64,000 nucleotides of DNA from Acidisphaera sp. S103 (lineage in GTDB: Bacteria; Pseudomonadota; Alphaproteobacteria; Acetobacterales; Acetobacteraceae): positions 169,441-233,440 of the forward strand of contig NZ_LMUJ01000051.1 of NCBI RefSeq assembly GCF_009765975.1. Direction: 5' to 3'. Position 1 is the first letter of the stretch. Every line of letters starts with the position of its first letter. The notes under the pieces are model-generated. The model was not told where the DNA came from and searched no databases. It was given only the letters and a program-made list of their open reading frames with translations. The translations under genes were made by a program, and so were the position numbers. Positions 1 to 9,272 of the stretch are shown piece after piece.

Positions 1-42
1 GAAACTCTTTGAGTTTCAGGCAGCTTGTTCAGCCAGGCTGCC
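1..42. terminator. hairpins downstream of hyuA (candidate terminator)
   Basis: Two inverted repeats lie just past the hyuA stop. GAAACTC/GAGTTTC (1-7 and 11-17) has a 3-nt loop, and GGCAGC/GCTGCC (19-24 and 37-42) has a 12-nt loop. There is no clear U-tract on either strand, so termination is an inference. The remaining bases up to 98 hold no convincing gene. Confidence 0.3.
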
Positions 43-98
43 AGAAGACGTTCAGTGTCGTGTCACCCTGCATGGTGTCGATCTCCCTGAAATCCCGG

Positions 99-2153
99 TT
101 ACGCCGGAACCGGCGGCACGTCAATCGCCACATCCAGCCAGCCGCGCGGATCAAACCGAGCGACGTCGTGCGGGCGGAGGAGGACGGTGGTGGTGTCGGA
201 TTCGATGACCGCCGGCCCGCGGATGATTTGATCCCGTGCTAATCGGAGGAAATCGAACACTGGTACCCGGGTCCAGCCGCCCAAGTACACTTGCCGTTCG
301 GCCTTGGGTTCCGCGGCCGTGGACGGTGCGTCGGCTACCACGCCGGCTACCTGCGGCAAGCGCCCGATCGCCGACACGCGGGCGTTAACGAGCACCGCTT
401 CCTGATCCCTTAGGGCGTAGGTGTAGAGGCGTTCGTGCGCGGCGTGGAACCGGTCGGCCAGGATCGCCGGCAGGGCTGCATCGTCCCAAGCGATGCCATC
501 CAATGGGACGGGGATTTCGAACACCTGCTCGCCGTAGCGCATGTCGGCGGAGCGGTGCAGCGTCACGGGTCCGTCAAACCAACCGAGCCGGTTTCGGCCT
601 TCGGTCTCCATCGTCGCGAAGGCTGCTTTCAGGGCGGTGATGTCGATGCCGCCGGATTGACCCTGGCTGCGGCTGAGTTCGACGCGCAGGTCGGTGTTCA
701 GCATGCCCCAGGCGGACAGGACCGAGGCGGCGACCGGTACCACCACCCGGCTGATACCCAGTTCCGCGGCGACCGCGGTGATGTGCAGGCCGGCCGCGCC
801 GCCGAATGCCAGCAGCGTGTAGCCACGCGGATCGACGCCACGCCGCACGGTGGCGACGCGGACGCCATCCGCCATCCGGCTGTTGACGACGCGATGGATG
901 CCAGCGGCAGCCTGATCCGTCTCTATTCCCAGTTCCGCCGCCAGCTTTGCCATCACTTCGGTCGCGGCTTCCAGGTCCAGACTGCGCCGTCCGCCGAGGA
1001 AGTTGCTCGGATCGAGGTAGCCCAGCACAAGGTTGGCGTCGGTTACCGTCGCCCCGGCGCCGCCCTGGCCGTAGCAGGCGGGGCCGGGCATGGCACCGGC
1101 ACTTTCGGGGCCGACGGCGAGCAACCCCGATCGGTCCAGTTTGCCGATCGATCCGCCACCTGCACCCAGGGTCACGATATCAAGGCTGGGTAGCGCGATG
1201 CGGGCGCTGGCGACCGACTTGTCGCCGGACAATGTCGGCTGCCCGTCACGCACCACGGCGATGTCGGTGGACGTGCCGCCCATGTCGAAGCTGATCACGT
1301 TGGGTGCCAGGCCGTTGCGCGTCAGGGCGACCGAAGCCGCGACGCCGCCGGCCGGACCGGACAGCGCGGTGCCGGCGGCGAGCCGTGTCGCCTCCGCCAC
1401 CGAGGCGACGCCGCCATGCGACAGGATGACCAGCAGTTCGCCGTCGTATCCAGCTTCTCGCAACCGGGACTGCAGCCGCCCGAGATAATTCTGGATCACC
1501 GGGCCCACGGCCGCGTTGGCGACGGTGGTGGAGAACCGCTCAAATTCCTTTATCTGCGGCAGCACGTCGGACGATGTCGTGACATAGGCACCGGGCAGGC
1601 GGTCGCGCACGGCGGCGGCGGCACGCTGCTCATGGTCCGGATTGCGCCAGGCGTGCAGGAAGCAAATCGCCACGGCCTGGACATCGGCGTCGCGCAGGCG
1701 GTCGATCGCGGCCTGCAGCGAGGCCGGGTCGAGGGCGATTTCCACCGATCCGTCGGCTCGGATCCGTTCCGTGACCGGCAGGCGCAGGCGGCGGGGCACC
1801 AGCGGGGCAGGGGGCGTCATGCGCAGGTTGTAGCGATCGGGTTTCAGGCCCTCGCGCATTTCGATGACGTCGCGATGGCCTTCGGTGGTTAGCAGGCCGA
1901 CCCGGGCGCTTTTGCCTTCGAGCAGGGCGTTGGTGGCGACGGTGGTCCCATGCACGATGCGGGATGTGGTGCGCAGCAGATCGGCCGGGGCCAGGCCGAG
2001 GCGTTCGGCCGCCAGGGCGATCCCGTCCAGCACGCCGTCGGATTGATCGGCCGGCGTTGTCGCCGCCTTGGCGATGACGGTCTGTCCGCCGGCGGTGGAG
2101 ACGACGATATCGGTGAAGGTGCCGCCGACGTCGATACCGATGGTGATGCTCAT
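99..2153 (-). CDS. hyuA: hydantoinase/oxoprolinase family protein, HyuA-type subunit
   Basis: 684 aa, the usual length for the ATP-dependent N-methylhydantoinase/5-oxoprolinase A subunit. The N-terminus carries the actin-fold phosphate-1 motif GIDVGGTFTD (residues 6-15). SGPAGG (about 265-270) and the second phosphate loop MGGTSTDIAV (about 291-300) follow. The start is the ATG at 2153: the open frame continues far upstream, but family homology begins exactly there and the ATG overlaps the stop of the upstream MBL gene by four bases (ATGA), implying translational coupling. The HyuB partner is two genes upstream, so the two subunits are probably co-transcribed. The family cleaves cyclic amide rings (hydantoins, 5-oxoproline, carbapenem-type substrates) with ATP. 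The actual substrate cannot be read from sequence. Confidence 0.93.
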   Translation of the reverse strand: MSITIGIDVGGTFTDIVVSTAGGQTVIAKAATTPADQSDGVLDGIALAAERLGLAPADLLRTTSRIVHGTTVATNALLEGKSARVGLLTTEGHRDVIEMREGLKPDRYNLRMTPPAPLVPRRLRLPVTERIRADGSVEIALDPASLQAAIDRLRDADVQAVAICFLHAWRNPDHEQRAAAAVRDRLPGAYVTTSSDVLPQIKEFERFSTTVANAAVGPVIQNYLGRLQSRLREAGYDGELLVILSHGGVASVAEATRLAAGTALSGPAGGVAASVALTRNGLAPNVISFDMGGTSTDIAVVRDGQPTLSGDKSVASARIALPSLDIVTLGAGGGSIGKLDRSGLLAVGPESAGAMPGPACYGQGGAGATVTDANLVLGYLDPSNFLGGRRSLDLEAATEVMAKLAAELGIETDQAAAGIHRVVNSRMADGVRVATVRRGVDPRGYTLLAFGGAAGLHITAVAAELGISRVVVPVAASVLSAWGMLNTDLRVELSRSQGQSGGIDITALKAAFATMETEGRNRLGWFDGPVTLHRSADMRYGEQVFEIPVPLDGIAWDDAALPAILADRFHAAHERLYTYALRDQEAVLVNARVSAIGRLPQVAGVVADAPSTAAEPKAERQVYLGGWTRVPVFDFLRLARDQIIRGPAVIESDTTTVLLRPHDVARFDPRGWLDVAIDVPPVPA

Positions 2154-3286
2154 GCGGTGAAGGTGAACTTGCTGCCGGTGGTGCAGAGGATGAGTTTCTC
2201 CGGCATTTCCCGCTTGGCGGTTTCCACGAAGTTGCTGCCGCTGCAATGCATCGGGATCAGGTGCTCGATGTCGAACTTGCTCAATTCGGTCATGATGCTC
2301 TCCAGGTAGGGCTGTGACGCCGGCGCGAGGTGGAAACCGCCGCACAACGCGAGGATTTTCTCGATGCCGGTGATTTCCCGGGCGCGTTGCAGCGTGTTGA
2401 TGATGCCCGCGTGGCCGCAGGACGTGATCACAACCAGCCCGCGATCGCCGACCTGGAAGCAGGTCGCGTGTTCGTGCCAGTGCTGGTCGGGGACGGGGTT
2501 GCCGGAGAGTTCGTCGGCGGTGAAATGATGGTCCTCGTCGTATTTGAATGTGTCGCAGCCGACACCGTCTTTCTCGCCGTAGACAACGAAGGTGTTGGGC
2601 AGCACGTGCTCGATGCTGGTGCGGGGGATGATTCCGGTGGTGAAGGCGTGATCCTCGATGATGATCGGCAGTTCCGACAGGATCGGCTGCACGTTCAGTG
2701 CCTTCAATTCGCGACGGTCCAACACGCCGTAGGGGGCGAAGCTGCCATCGGCCTGCTGCTGTTCGCGACGGCAGAACGTATCTTCGCCGCCGGTGTAGAG
2801 CATGATGTTGTCGTGCATGCCGGTGCGATTGGCTTTCAGGAATCCGACCAGGCCGCCCATGTGGTCGATATGCGCATGGCTGAGGATCAGCGCGTCCAGG
2901 CTGTTCGGGTCGATTTTCAGCAACTTCAAGTTGTTGGTCAGCACATCCGGGGTGAAGCCGAAATCCAGCAGATAGCGGCGGGTTTCGTTGGCCTTGGTGG
3001 ACACCAGGTGCAGCGACAGGCCCCATTGGCTTTCCAGCGTCTTGTCGCCGAACGCGGCCGGGGAGCCGACGCGCTGCACCCCCACGCCCGGCGGCTGGTC
3101 TTTGGAGATGAAAATGTCATGGCTGTTGTCGATGACCGCTTGGATGGTCAGCGTATCCACGACGGGTGGCGTGATATGCACCGGCATGGCGGCGTTGGCG
3201 CGATCCATGACGCCGTAGCAGGCGAGAAACGATCCTGTGGCGGCGGCGGAGCGCATGAAGCTGCGGCGCCCGATCGGCGATGGCAT
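2150..3286 (-). CDS. Tat-exported MBL-fold metallohydrolase
   Basis: 378 aa. The N-terminus has a twin-arginine signal (GRRSFMRSAAATG, residues 6-18) with a hydrophobic stretch and probable cleavage after NAA near residue 33. The mature part is a metallo-beta-lactamase fold with the metal-binding motif SHAHIDHMGG at residues 136-145. The arrangement resembles the COG1237 group (relatives of dihydropterin/RFA-P-synthase-like MBL proteins). It would act in the periplasm after folding with its metals in the cytoplasm. It sits between the GNAT gene (50 bp upstream) and hyuA (4-bp overlap), so it belongs to the hydantoinase operon. A role in hydrolysing an operon substrate outside the cytoplasm is only inference. 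Confidence 0.85.
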   Translation of the reverse strand: MPSPIGRRSFMRSAAATGSFLACYGVMDRANAAMPVHITPPVVDTLTIQAVIDNSHDIFISKDQPPGVGVQRVGSPAAFGDKTLESQWGLSLHLVSTKANETRRYLLDFGFTPDVLTNNLKLLKIDPNSLDALILSHAHIDHMGGLVGFLKANRTGMHDNIMLYTGGEDTFCRREQQQADGSFAPYGVLDRRELKALNVQPILSELPIIIEDHAFTTGIIPRTSIEHVLPNTFVVYGEKDGVGCDTFKYDEDHHFTADELSGNPVPDQHWHEHATCFQVGDRGLVVITSCGHAGIINTLQRAREITGIEKILALCGGFHLAPASQPYLESIMTELSKFDIEHLIPMHCSGSNFVETAKREMPEKLILCTTGSKFTFTA

Positions 3287-3336
3287 AATGGTTACTCTTT
3301 CGGTTGGGTGGAAGTCTTGATTGATCGCATGGTTTA

Positions 3337-3783
3337 TCAGCCCTGGACGTTCCGCTCGGCGAGAGTTTTGGTCATGAAAACCCGAGCGGTGCCGGGGGGA
3401 TCGCAGGCGATGCGACCGAATTCAGTCCAGCCGTGGCGTTCGTAGAAGCCGGGTGCCTGGTAGGTGATGGTCAGCAGAAACGCCGATTTACAGCCTCGGG
3501 CCATCCCTTCCTGTTCCATCATCTGGAGCAGTTTTTTGCCGATGTCCTGACCGCGTAAAGTCTCCGGCAGATAGACAAGGTCGATGAACAGCAGGCCATA
3601 GGACGTGCGGCCGATCATGCCGCCGAGGGTTTCGCCGGTATCGGGGTCGCGCAGCAGGGCGGCGAGCGGGCGCCAGTCGCGGTAGCCGGTTTTCAGCGCG
3701 TTGTAGTCGGCAAGGCCGCTCTGGATGACGCTTTCATCCTTGTCGGTGGGCTGGTCGGTCAGGGTCAGGACGGGTTCGGTCAC
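3337..3783 (-). CDS. GNAT-family N-acetyltransferase
   Basis: 148 aa, a single GNAT domain. The acetyl-CoA-binding segment is DLVYLPETLRGQDIGKKLL (about residues 68-86, the R-G-Q-x-I-G-K version of the Q/R-x-x-G-x-G/A loop). The C-terminal motif PGFYERHGWTEFG (about 110-122) is typical of small-molecule acetyltransferases. The start is GTG at 3783, which overlaps the hyuB TGA (GTGA), so it is coupled to hyuB. The substrate is unknown; position suggests acetylation of an amine or amino acid from the hydantoinase pathway. Confidence 0.85.
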   Translation of the reverse strand: MTEPVLTLTDQPTDKDESVIQSGLADYNALKTGYRDWRPLAALLRDPDTGETLGGMIGRTSYGLLFIDLVYLPETLRGQDIGKKLLQMMEQEGMARGCKSAFLLTITYQAPGFYERHGWTEFGRIACDPPGTARVFMTKTLAERNVQG

Positions 3784-5411
3784 GTCAGCCCCTCGGCTGC
3801 GTCGGCGTCGCGGGCCGCGGGGTCTCTTTCGGTGGGATCACCCCAACCGCCGCCGCCGCCGGACAGGACGTGGATCACACTGCCGGAGGGAACCGGCACG
3901 TTGATCTCCTTGCTTTTCAGCTTGCGAGGTGCCGTGTTCGGGGCCAGCAGCGTGTAGTCGTGCGGCGCGCCGTCCTTGCCGCCGCCGATGCCGCGGGCAC
4001 CATGCACGACGCCTTCGCCGGCGGTGTTGGCGTTGGTGACGCCCTCGGATTCCACGCGCAGACGCATGTCGCCGCCATAGCCGCCGCGATAGCGTCCTTC
4101 GCCGGCCGATCCGGGGCGGTATTCGTGGGTTTCGAACACCAGGGGGAAACGGGATTCGGCCACTTCGATGCTGCCGAATTTGATCCCGCCGGCGGAGTGC
4201 CACTCGCCGATCGTCGAATAGCCATTGCCGGCCGCCGATCCGCCGCCGCCGGGACGTGCCTGGAACATGTGCCAGATGAAGCGGCGGCCGGTGCGTGGAT
4301 CGGTGCCGTTCAGCGCGATCCGCAGCCGCCGTCCCCAGCCGCCCATCGCCCGATCCGGGCAGGCCTGGGCCAAGGCCACGATGATCGCCTCGATGACCTC
4401 GTTCGAGCAATGGCTGGTACACATCGTCACGGGGGCGCCTTCCCGTGCCCAGACGATGGTGCCTTCTCTGAGCTTCACCGTCAGGGGACGGAACGCACCT
4501 TCGTTCTTGGCGATGTCGGGATCGAGCAGGAAGGCGAACGCCATCGCTACGGCCGATTGGGTGTTGGCGTGGGAGGAGTTGATGAACCCGGTCACCTGCG
4601 GGTCTGATTCGGCGAGGTCGATGGTCAGGTCGCTGCCCTGTTTGATGACGCGGGCGCGTATGACGATGTTCGTTTTGTCGAAGCCGTCGTCGTCCAGCAC
4701 CGCTTCCCCGAGGTATTCTCCGTCTGCCCAGTCCGAAACGATCTGCCTTGCATGGCGTTCGGCGGCGTCCAGCATGGCCTCGATCGAGGCGGACAATGTC
4801 TCGGCGCCGAATTCGCGGATGACGGTGGCCAATCGTTGCTGACCCAGTCGCGCCGAACCGATCTGCGCAGCCAGGTCGCCGCGAAAGTCACGCGGATGGC
4901 GGACGTTCAGTGCCAGCATCTCCAGCAGGTCTTCGCGCAAGACGCCGTTTTCCGTGAGGCGCATCGGGGGCAGGCGCAGTCCCTCGTGCCAGATTTCCGT
5001 CGCGGCGGGGTTGTAGGCACCGTGCGTCGCGCCGCCGATGTCGGAATGGTGTGCGCGGACCACTGACCAGAACATCAGCACCGGTCCGGCGAAGACCGGC
5101 ACGAACACGGTGAGGTCGGGCAGATGGGAGCCGCCACGGTACGGATCGTTCAGCAGGTAGACGTCGTCGGGTGCGGGATTCGGGAAGCGTTCGGACAGTG
5201 CCTTCGCCGCCCAGGGCATCGCGCCGACATGGACCGGGATGTGGTCCGCCTGCGCCACCAACCGGCAGTTCGCATCGATCAGCGCGATGGAAAAGTCGCG
5301 CGATGAGTTCAGGATCTGCGAATAGGCGGTGCGCAACATGGCCTCGCCCATCTCCTCGGCGATGGCGTTCAGCCGGTTTTGGAGCACGGCGATGGTGATC
5401 GGGTCGGTCAT
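3780..5411 (-). CDS. hyuB: hydantoinase B/oxoprolinase family protein, HyuB-type subunit
   Basis: 543 aa from the ATG at 5411 (MTDPITIAVLQNRL); an upstream in-frame Met would add 18 unrelated residues. Family signatures include MLRTAYSQILNSSRDFSIA near residue 24 onward, LLNDPYRGGSHLPDL about 85 residues in, and a glycine-rich C-terminus (VLSGGGGGWGDPTERD) shared by HyuB and the C-terminal half of 5-oxoprolinase. It is the first gene of the four-gene minus-strand operon and partners HyuA encoded 1.6 kb downstream. A and B subunits are more usually adjacent; here a GNAT and an MBL gene are inserted between them. Confidence 0.93.
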   Translation of the reverse strand: MTDPITIAVLQNRLNAIAEEMGEAMLRTAYSQILNSSRDFSIALIDANCRLVAQADHIPVHVGAMPWAAKALSERFPNPAPDDVYLLNDPYRGGSHLPDLTVFVPVFAGPVLMFWSVVRAHHSDIGGATHGAYNPAATEIWHEGLRLPPMRLTENGVLREDLLEMLALNVRHPRDFRGDLAAQIGSARLGQQRLATVIREFGAETLSASIEAMLDAAERHARQIVSDWADGEYLGEAVLDDDGFDKTNIVIRARVIKQGSDLTIDLAESDPQVTGFINSSHANTQSAVAMAFAFLLDPDIAKNEGAFRPLTVKLREGTIVWAREGAPVTMCTSHCSNEVIEAIIVALAQACPDRAMGGWGRRLRIALNGTDPRTGRRFIWHMFQARPGGGGSAAGNGYSTIGEWHSAGGIKFGSIEVAESRFPLVFETHEYRPGSAGEGRYRGGYGGDMRLRVESEGVTNANTAGEGVVHGARGIGGGKDGAPHDYTLLAPNTAPRKLKSKEINVPVPSGSVIHVLSGGGGGWGDPTERDPAARDADAAEGLT

Positions 5412-6118
5412 ATCGGGATGGTGCCAAAATTGGCGGCGTTGGGGAATGGGTCGGTGAGAATTCAACGGTTCCGGGTAACGGCGTTTAGGGTGCTGTGGAG
5501 AGCTAACCGCATTCTAGGAGCACGGTGGAGGTGTATCGGCGTTACGATGAGAATGGAGGACCGGCCAGCCCCTTGTGATGGGGCTTTCAGGTTGGGGCGG
5601 CTGGGTTGTTGGGGGGGACCGATAGACCGGTGTTTGGTTGGGGCCTTTTTTTGACGCAGAGGGCGCAGGGCGGAGCGCAGAGCGCGCGGAGAAGAATTTT
5701 TGCGGTGTTGGGGGAGAATTTTGCGTAAAAATTCATCTGCACGTTCTGCGTCGCCATGTGAGTGTGTTCGGATATGGGCTGTGCCTGGTTGAAATCTGGC
5801 GCTGCGGCCGACCCTCGGCACTTGGACGAGGCGGGCGATGGCATCGGGATAGATCGTTTTGCGGGATATCATTTTGGCGCCGGACTTGCCCCCTTAACCT
5901 GCCCGGATAACAATCGCGGGACGAAAGAGGCCAGGAACCATGAACTTTGAATTTCTCGGCGCGTTGATCCGACGCCGGGATATGGCGTGCCGATCGTTGT
6001 TTCCCCTTTTTGGTGCGCCGCACCTTGGATGCGCCCGAGCCTGGGTATTTGACGATTGTTGCGTTCGTGCAAATGGGCGCGCGGGCGAACGTCGCGACAT
6101 CTCGACCGGAGCACGCGC
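5412..6118. other. 707-bp divergent intergenic region
   Basis: This gap separates hyuB (minus) from the acyl-CoA synthetase (plus) and must hold both promoters, though I cannot place consensus boxes. Open frames here have no recognisable protein. It contains a purine-rich repeat-like stretch (5653-5694) after a run of seven T. No RNA gene is recognisable. Confidence 0.4.
5653..5694 (+). repeat. CGCAGAG-type intergenic repeat element
   Basis: The stretch begins GACGCAGAGGGCGCAGGG and continues with further GCGCAG/CGGAG units, an irregular tandem of the short word CGCAG(A/G)G. From memory, similar CGCAGAGG-rich stretches recur in intergenic DNA of many unrelated bacteria with no assigned function. 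Only one occurrence is visible here, so repeat status is inferred. Confidence 0.35.
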
Positions 6119-8233
6119 GTGACCGCGCACGCCCTGCACAGTTTCTTTTGGCCGGAATCGATCGCGATCCTGGGGGCTTCGCCGGACCTGCACCGCATCC
6201 GCGGTCGGCTGTTTCGCCAACTGCACGAGAATGGCTTTCCCGGCCGTATCCTGCCGATCAATCCCAGCTATCAGGAGATCGACGGGTTTCAATGCTATCC
6301 GTCGATCGGTTCGGTCGGTGGCGGTATCGACCTTGCCCTGATCGCCATCCCCGCGGCAGGTGTGGCGGCGGCGGTGGAAGAGTGCGCGCGAGCCGGGGTG
6401 AAAAACGCCCTGATCATCAGCTCCGGTTTCGCCGAGGAAGGCGGGGCCGCCGGCGACATGCAGGCTGAACTGCTGACGGTCACGCAACGAACCGGCATCC
6501 GCGCCTGCGGTCCCAACTGCGAGGGCTACTACAATGCGCTGGGGCGTGTCGCCACGACGTTCAGCCCAACTGTGGAAACGAAAGAAGACGACGGCCGCAC
6601 GCTAGTTTCGGAAAAGCGTGTCGGAGTCATTGCCCAATCGGGCGGAATCGGGTTTGCCTTGTTCAACCGCGGTAAGGCGGCCGGATTGGGGTTCAGCTAC
6701 GTCATCTCCACCGGCAACGAAGCCGACCTGTCGATGGCCGACTTCCTGGACTACATCGTCGAAGACCCGCACACGCACGCGGTCATGCTGTTCTGTGAGG
6801 CGGTCCGTAACGGCCCCGGGTTCGTTGCCGCCTTGGAAAAGGCTCGCCGTCTTGGCAAGCCGGTGATCGCCATCAAGGTCGGCCGGTCGGATGCCGGGAC
6901 ACGAGCGACTGCGTCCCACACGGCATCTTTGTCCGGCTCGCATACGGCCTATCACGCGGTGTTCGAACGGTACGGCGTGATCGAGGCGGAGGATGCCGAC
7001 GAAGCCGTCGCGATCGCCGGGCTTGTGCTGACCTGCCCGCTGCCGAAGGGCCGGCGGGTCGGGATCATCACCGTTTCTGGCGGTGGCGGCGCCTGGATGG
7101 CCGATACGCTGTCCGCGCACGGGTTGGTGGTGCCGAACCTGTCGGCGGACTCGCAGGCGGCGTTGCGGCCGCTGATGCCGTCGTATGGCGCATCCGGCAA
7201 TCCCGTCGACGTCACGGCGCAAGGGTCCAACACCGGTCCAGCGATGATGACGGTGATGGAACATCTCGCGCACTCGGATGAAATCGATATGCTGGTGCTG
7301 GTGGCGTCGCTGGCCAGTGAGACGCGGGTGTCGCTCGATGCTGCCCGCGTGCGCGCCGTGGCGGAAAGCTGCGGCAAGCCGATGACGGTTTGGACCTATA
7401 CGCTGCCATCGATGTTCGGGCGCGCCTCGGCCGCCGGTTGCGGCTTGTTTGTGCACAGCGATCTTCGCAATGTCGGCGTGGCGATGGGCAAGCTGGCGGC
7501 TTATGTGGAGGCGTTGCGGCGCGAACTGCCCGAACCGTTCACGCCCGTCTCTGGCCGTCTTTACCCGGGCTTGCCACCGGTGGTGCCGGAGTATTTGGCG
7601 AAGCAGGTCCTGGCCGCCTGGCTGCCCGATACGCGGGAGAAGCTGGCCGCCTCGGCTGAGGAAGCAGCGGACGCGGCGGAGCGCCTAGGATTCCCTGTCG
7701 TGCTGAAGGTGCAATCGCCGCAATTGCCGCACAAGACCGAGGCTGGCGGTGTGCGGCTGAACCTGGCGGACCGGGCGGCGGTGACAGCGGCCTATGGGGC
7801 GATGTTGGCGGATGTGGCGCGCCATGCGCCTGATGCAACGATCGACGGTGTCCTGGTGCAGCGCATGGCGCCGAAAGGCCATGAGTTGGTCATCGGGATG
7901 GTGGATGATCCCACGTTCGGGCCGATCATGATGCTGGGCTTCGGCGGCACGACGGTGGAACTGTTCGGCGACGTGGCGCACGCCCCGGCGCCTGTGGATG
8001 AGGCGGAAGCGATCCGCATGATAATGTCGCTGAAATCTGCTCGCCTGTTGACGGGTTTCCGTGGTGCTGAACCGATTGACCTGGCGTCGGTGGCGACCTT
8101 GGTCTCGGCACTATCTCGAGCGGCGCTGACGCTTCGGGAGCAGGTGAGGGAGTTTGAATTGAACCCGGTGATCGTGCATGCCGATGGCTCCGGCCTGACG
8201 GTCGCCGATGCGTTGCTGACGATGAAAACCTGA
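6119..8233 (+). CDS. NDP-forming acyl-CoA synthetase (fused alpha-beta, acetate-CoA ligase family)
   Basis: 704 aa from GTG 6119 (VTAHALHSFFWPESIAILG), preceded by CGGAG; family homology starts here. Order: CoA-binding Rossmann domain (SIAILGASPD near residue 14), succinyl-CoA-ligase-like domains with the phosphohistidine motif SHTASLSGS (His about 267), then a C-terminal ATP-grasp domain (GFPVVLKVQSPQLPHKTEAGG, about 520-540, and MLGFGGTTVELFGD). The family interconverts an acyl-CoA plus NDP and Pi with acid, CoA and NTP. The TauD-like dioxygenase starts 14 bp downstream and is probably in the same transcript. The acyl substrate is not predictable. Confidence 0.9.
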   Translation: MTAHALHSFFWPESIAILGASPDLHRIRGRLFRQLHENGFPGRILPINPSYQEIDGFQCYPSIGSVGGGIDLALIAIPAAGVAAAVEECARAGVKNALIISSGFAEEGGAAGDMQAELLTVTQRTGIRACGPNCEGYYNALGRVATTFSPTVETKEDDGRTLVSEKRVGVIAQSGGIGFALFNRGKAAGLGFSYVISTGNEADLSMADFLDYIVEDPHTHAVMLFCEAVRNGPGFVAALEKARRLGKPVIAIKVGRSDAGTRATASHTASLSGSHTAYHAVFERYGVIEAEDADEAVAIAGLVLTCPLPKGRRVGIITVSGGGGAWMADTLSAHGLVVPNLSADSQAALRPLMPSYGASGNPVDVTAQGSNTGPAMMTVMEHLAHSDEIDMLVLVASLASETRVSLDAARVRAVAESCGKPMTVWTYTLPSMFGRASAAGCGLFVHSDLRNVGVAMGKLAAYVEALRRELPEPFTPVSGRLYPGLPPVVPEYLAKQVLAAWLPDTREKLAASAEEAADAAERLGFPVVLKVQSPQLPHKTEAGGVRLNLADRAAVTAAYGAMLADVARHAPDATIDGVLVQRMAPKGHELVIGMVDDPTFGPIMMLGFGGTTVELFGDVAHAPAPVDEAEAIRMIMSLKSARLLTGFRGAEPIDLASVATLVSALSRAALTLREQVREFELNPVIVHADGSGLTVADALLTMKT

Positions 8234-8247
8234 GGAGGACTGAACCC

Positions 8248-9159
8248 ATGCTCAGTATCCAGCCGACCGGCGCGATCCTTGGCGCCACTGTCCGGGGCAT
8301 CGATTTGTCGCGGCCGATTCCCGAACCGGAGTTTGGGCGCATCCTGCTGGCTTTGGGACAGCATGGTGTGCTGCGCTTTCCCGGCCAGCAACTGGATATC
8401 GGCGACGTCAAACGGTTCTCGGAACTGTTTGGTGAGATACAGGGCAATCCCATCAGCGCCGTCGATGCGACCCGGCCGTACCCGGAAGTTGGTATTCTTT
8501 CCAACGTCAAGGAGAACGGGGTCTATATCGGCAGTCCCGATGCCGGGCAGGACTGGCACACCGATATGTCGTATCGCGAGACGATCGGGTTCGTGAACGT
8601 GCTGTATGGGATTCGGATTCCTCGTCGCGATGGCAAGCCGCTGGGAGGCACCGAATTCGCCAATATGCATGCGGCGTACGATGCCTTGCCGGACGATATC
8701 AAGAGCCGGTTGGACGGGATGACCGCCACGCATGATTTTGAGAAATTCTGGGAGCATATGCGTCGGGACAAGGCGAGCGGCCGGCCGGCGATGACGGATG
8801 AGCAGCGCATGCGGCGTCCTCCGGTCGTGCATCCGGTGTTCCTGACGCATCCGATCACTGGGCGTAAGGTGCTGTATTGCAACGAAGGCTATGCGATGCG
8901 CATTAACGAGCTGCCGCAGGCGGAAAGCGACGAGATGCTGGATTATCTGTTCCGCCACCAGTTGGAGATGCGGTTTCGCTATACGCATGACTGGAACGAA
9001 AACGATTTGCTGATCTGGGATCACCTGGGTACCATTCATCGCGCCATCGCCGACTACGGGCCTGACGAAATCCGGCTTATGCGGCGTTGCCAGGTCATGG
9101 CCACCAAGGTTTTTGACGCCGCGTTCCTGCGCCCAGCGCTGGAGGCGGCAGGGGCTTGA
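8248..9159 (+). CDS. TauD/TfdA-family Fe(II)/2-oxoglutarate dioxygenase
   Basis: 303 aa with a strong ribosome site (GAGGAGG) seven bases before the ATG. The double-stranded beta-helix core shows the iron facial triad: HxD in DWHTDMSY (His104, Asp106) and the distal His264 in GTIHRAIADY, followed by the 2-oxoglutarate-binding arginine region (DEIRLMRRCQ). The N-terminal GAILGATVRGIDLSRPI is typical of TauD/TfdA/alkylsulfatase-type enzymes. The family hydroxylates taurine, 2,4-D, alkyl sulfates and similar compounds. It may feed the upstream acyl-CoA synthetase (inference). Confidence 0.92.
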   Translation: MLSIQPTGAILGATVRGIDLSRPIPEPEFGRILLALGQHGVLRFPGQQLDIGDVKRFSELFGEIQGNPISAVDATRPYPEVGILSNVKENGVYIGSPDAGQDWHTDMSYRETIGFVNVLYGIRIPRRDGKPLGGTEFANMHAAYDALPDDIKSRLDGMTATHDFEKFWEHMRRDKASGRPAMTDEQRMRRPPVVHPVFLTHPITGRKVLYCNEGYAMRINELPQAESDEMLDYLFRHQLEMRFRYTHDWNENDLLIWDHLGTIHRAIADYGPDEIRLMRRCQVMATKVFDAAFLRPALEAAGA

Positions 9160-9217
9160 TGATCTGACCTGAAAGTGTCACGCTGGATGTCTCGATAGTT
9201 ACCTAGACTTCGCATAT

Positions 9218-9231
9218 CCACCGTTCGGTGG
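9218..9231 (+). promoter_or_regulatory. hairpin between the dioxygenase gene and aqpZ
   Basis: CCACC-GTTC-GGTGG is a perfect 5-bp stem (6 bp counting the G-C closing pair) with a tight loop. It lies 42 bp before the aqpZ start codon and has no following T-run, so it may be a leader element or a weak terminator. Confidence 0.25.
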
Positions 9232-9272
9232 CCCTGTATCAGACCGTTTCGGATAAGTATCAGGAGGCAGGT

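Noticed and set aside
2154..3026. Continuous frame extending hyuA upstream by about 290 codons
   Set aside because: The extension reads through the MBL gene in another frame and is low-complexity Arg/His-rich; homology to HyuA starts exactly at ATG 2153.
2330..3445. 371-codon plus-strand open frame opposite the MBL gene
   Set aside because: Antisense shadow typical of GC-rich DNA; no family resemblance, and the opposite strand has clear HxHxDH and Tat motifs.
5462..5872. 136-codon minus-strand frame in the hyuB upstream gap
   Set aside because: No ribosome site or recognisable family; it runs through the repeat-like element.
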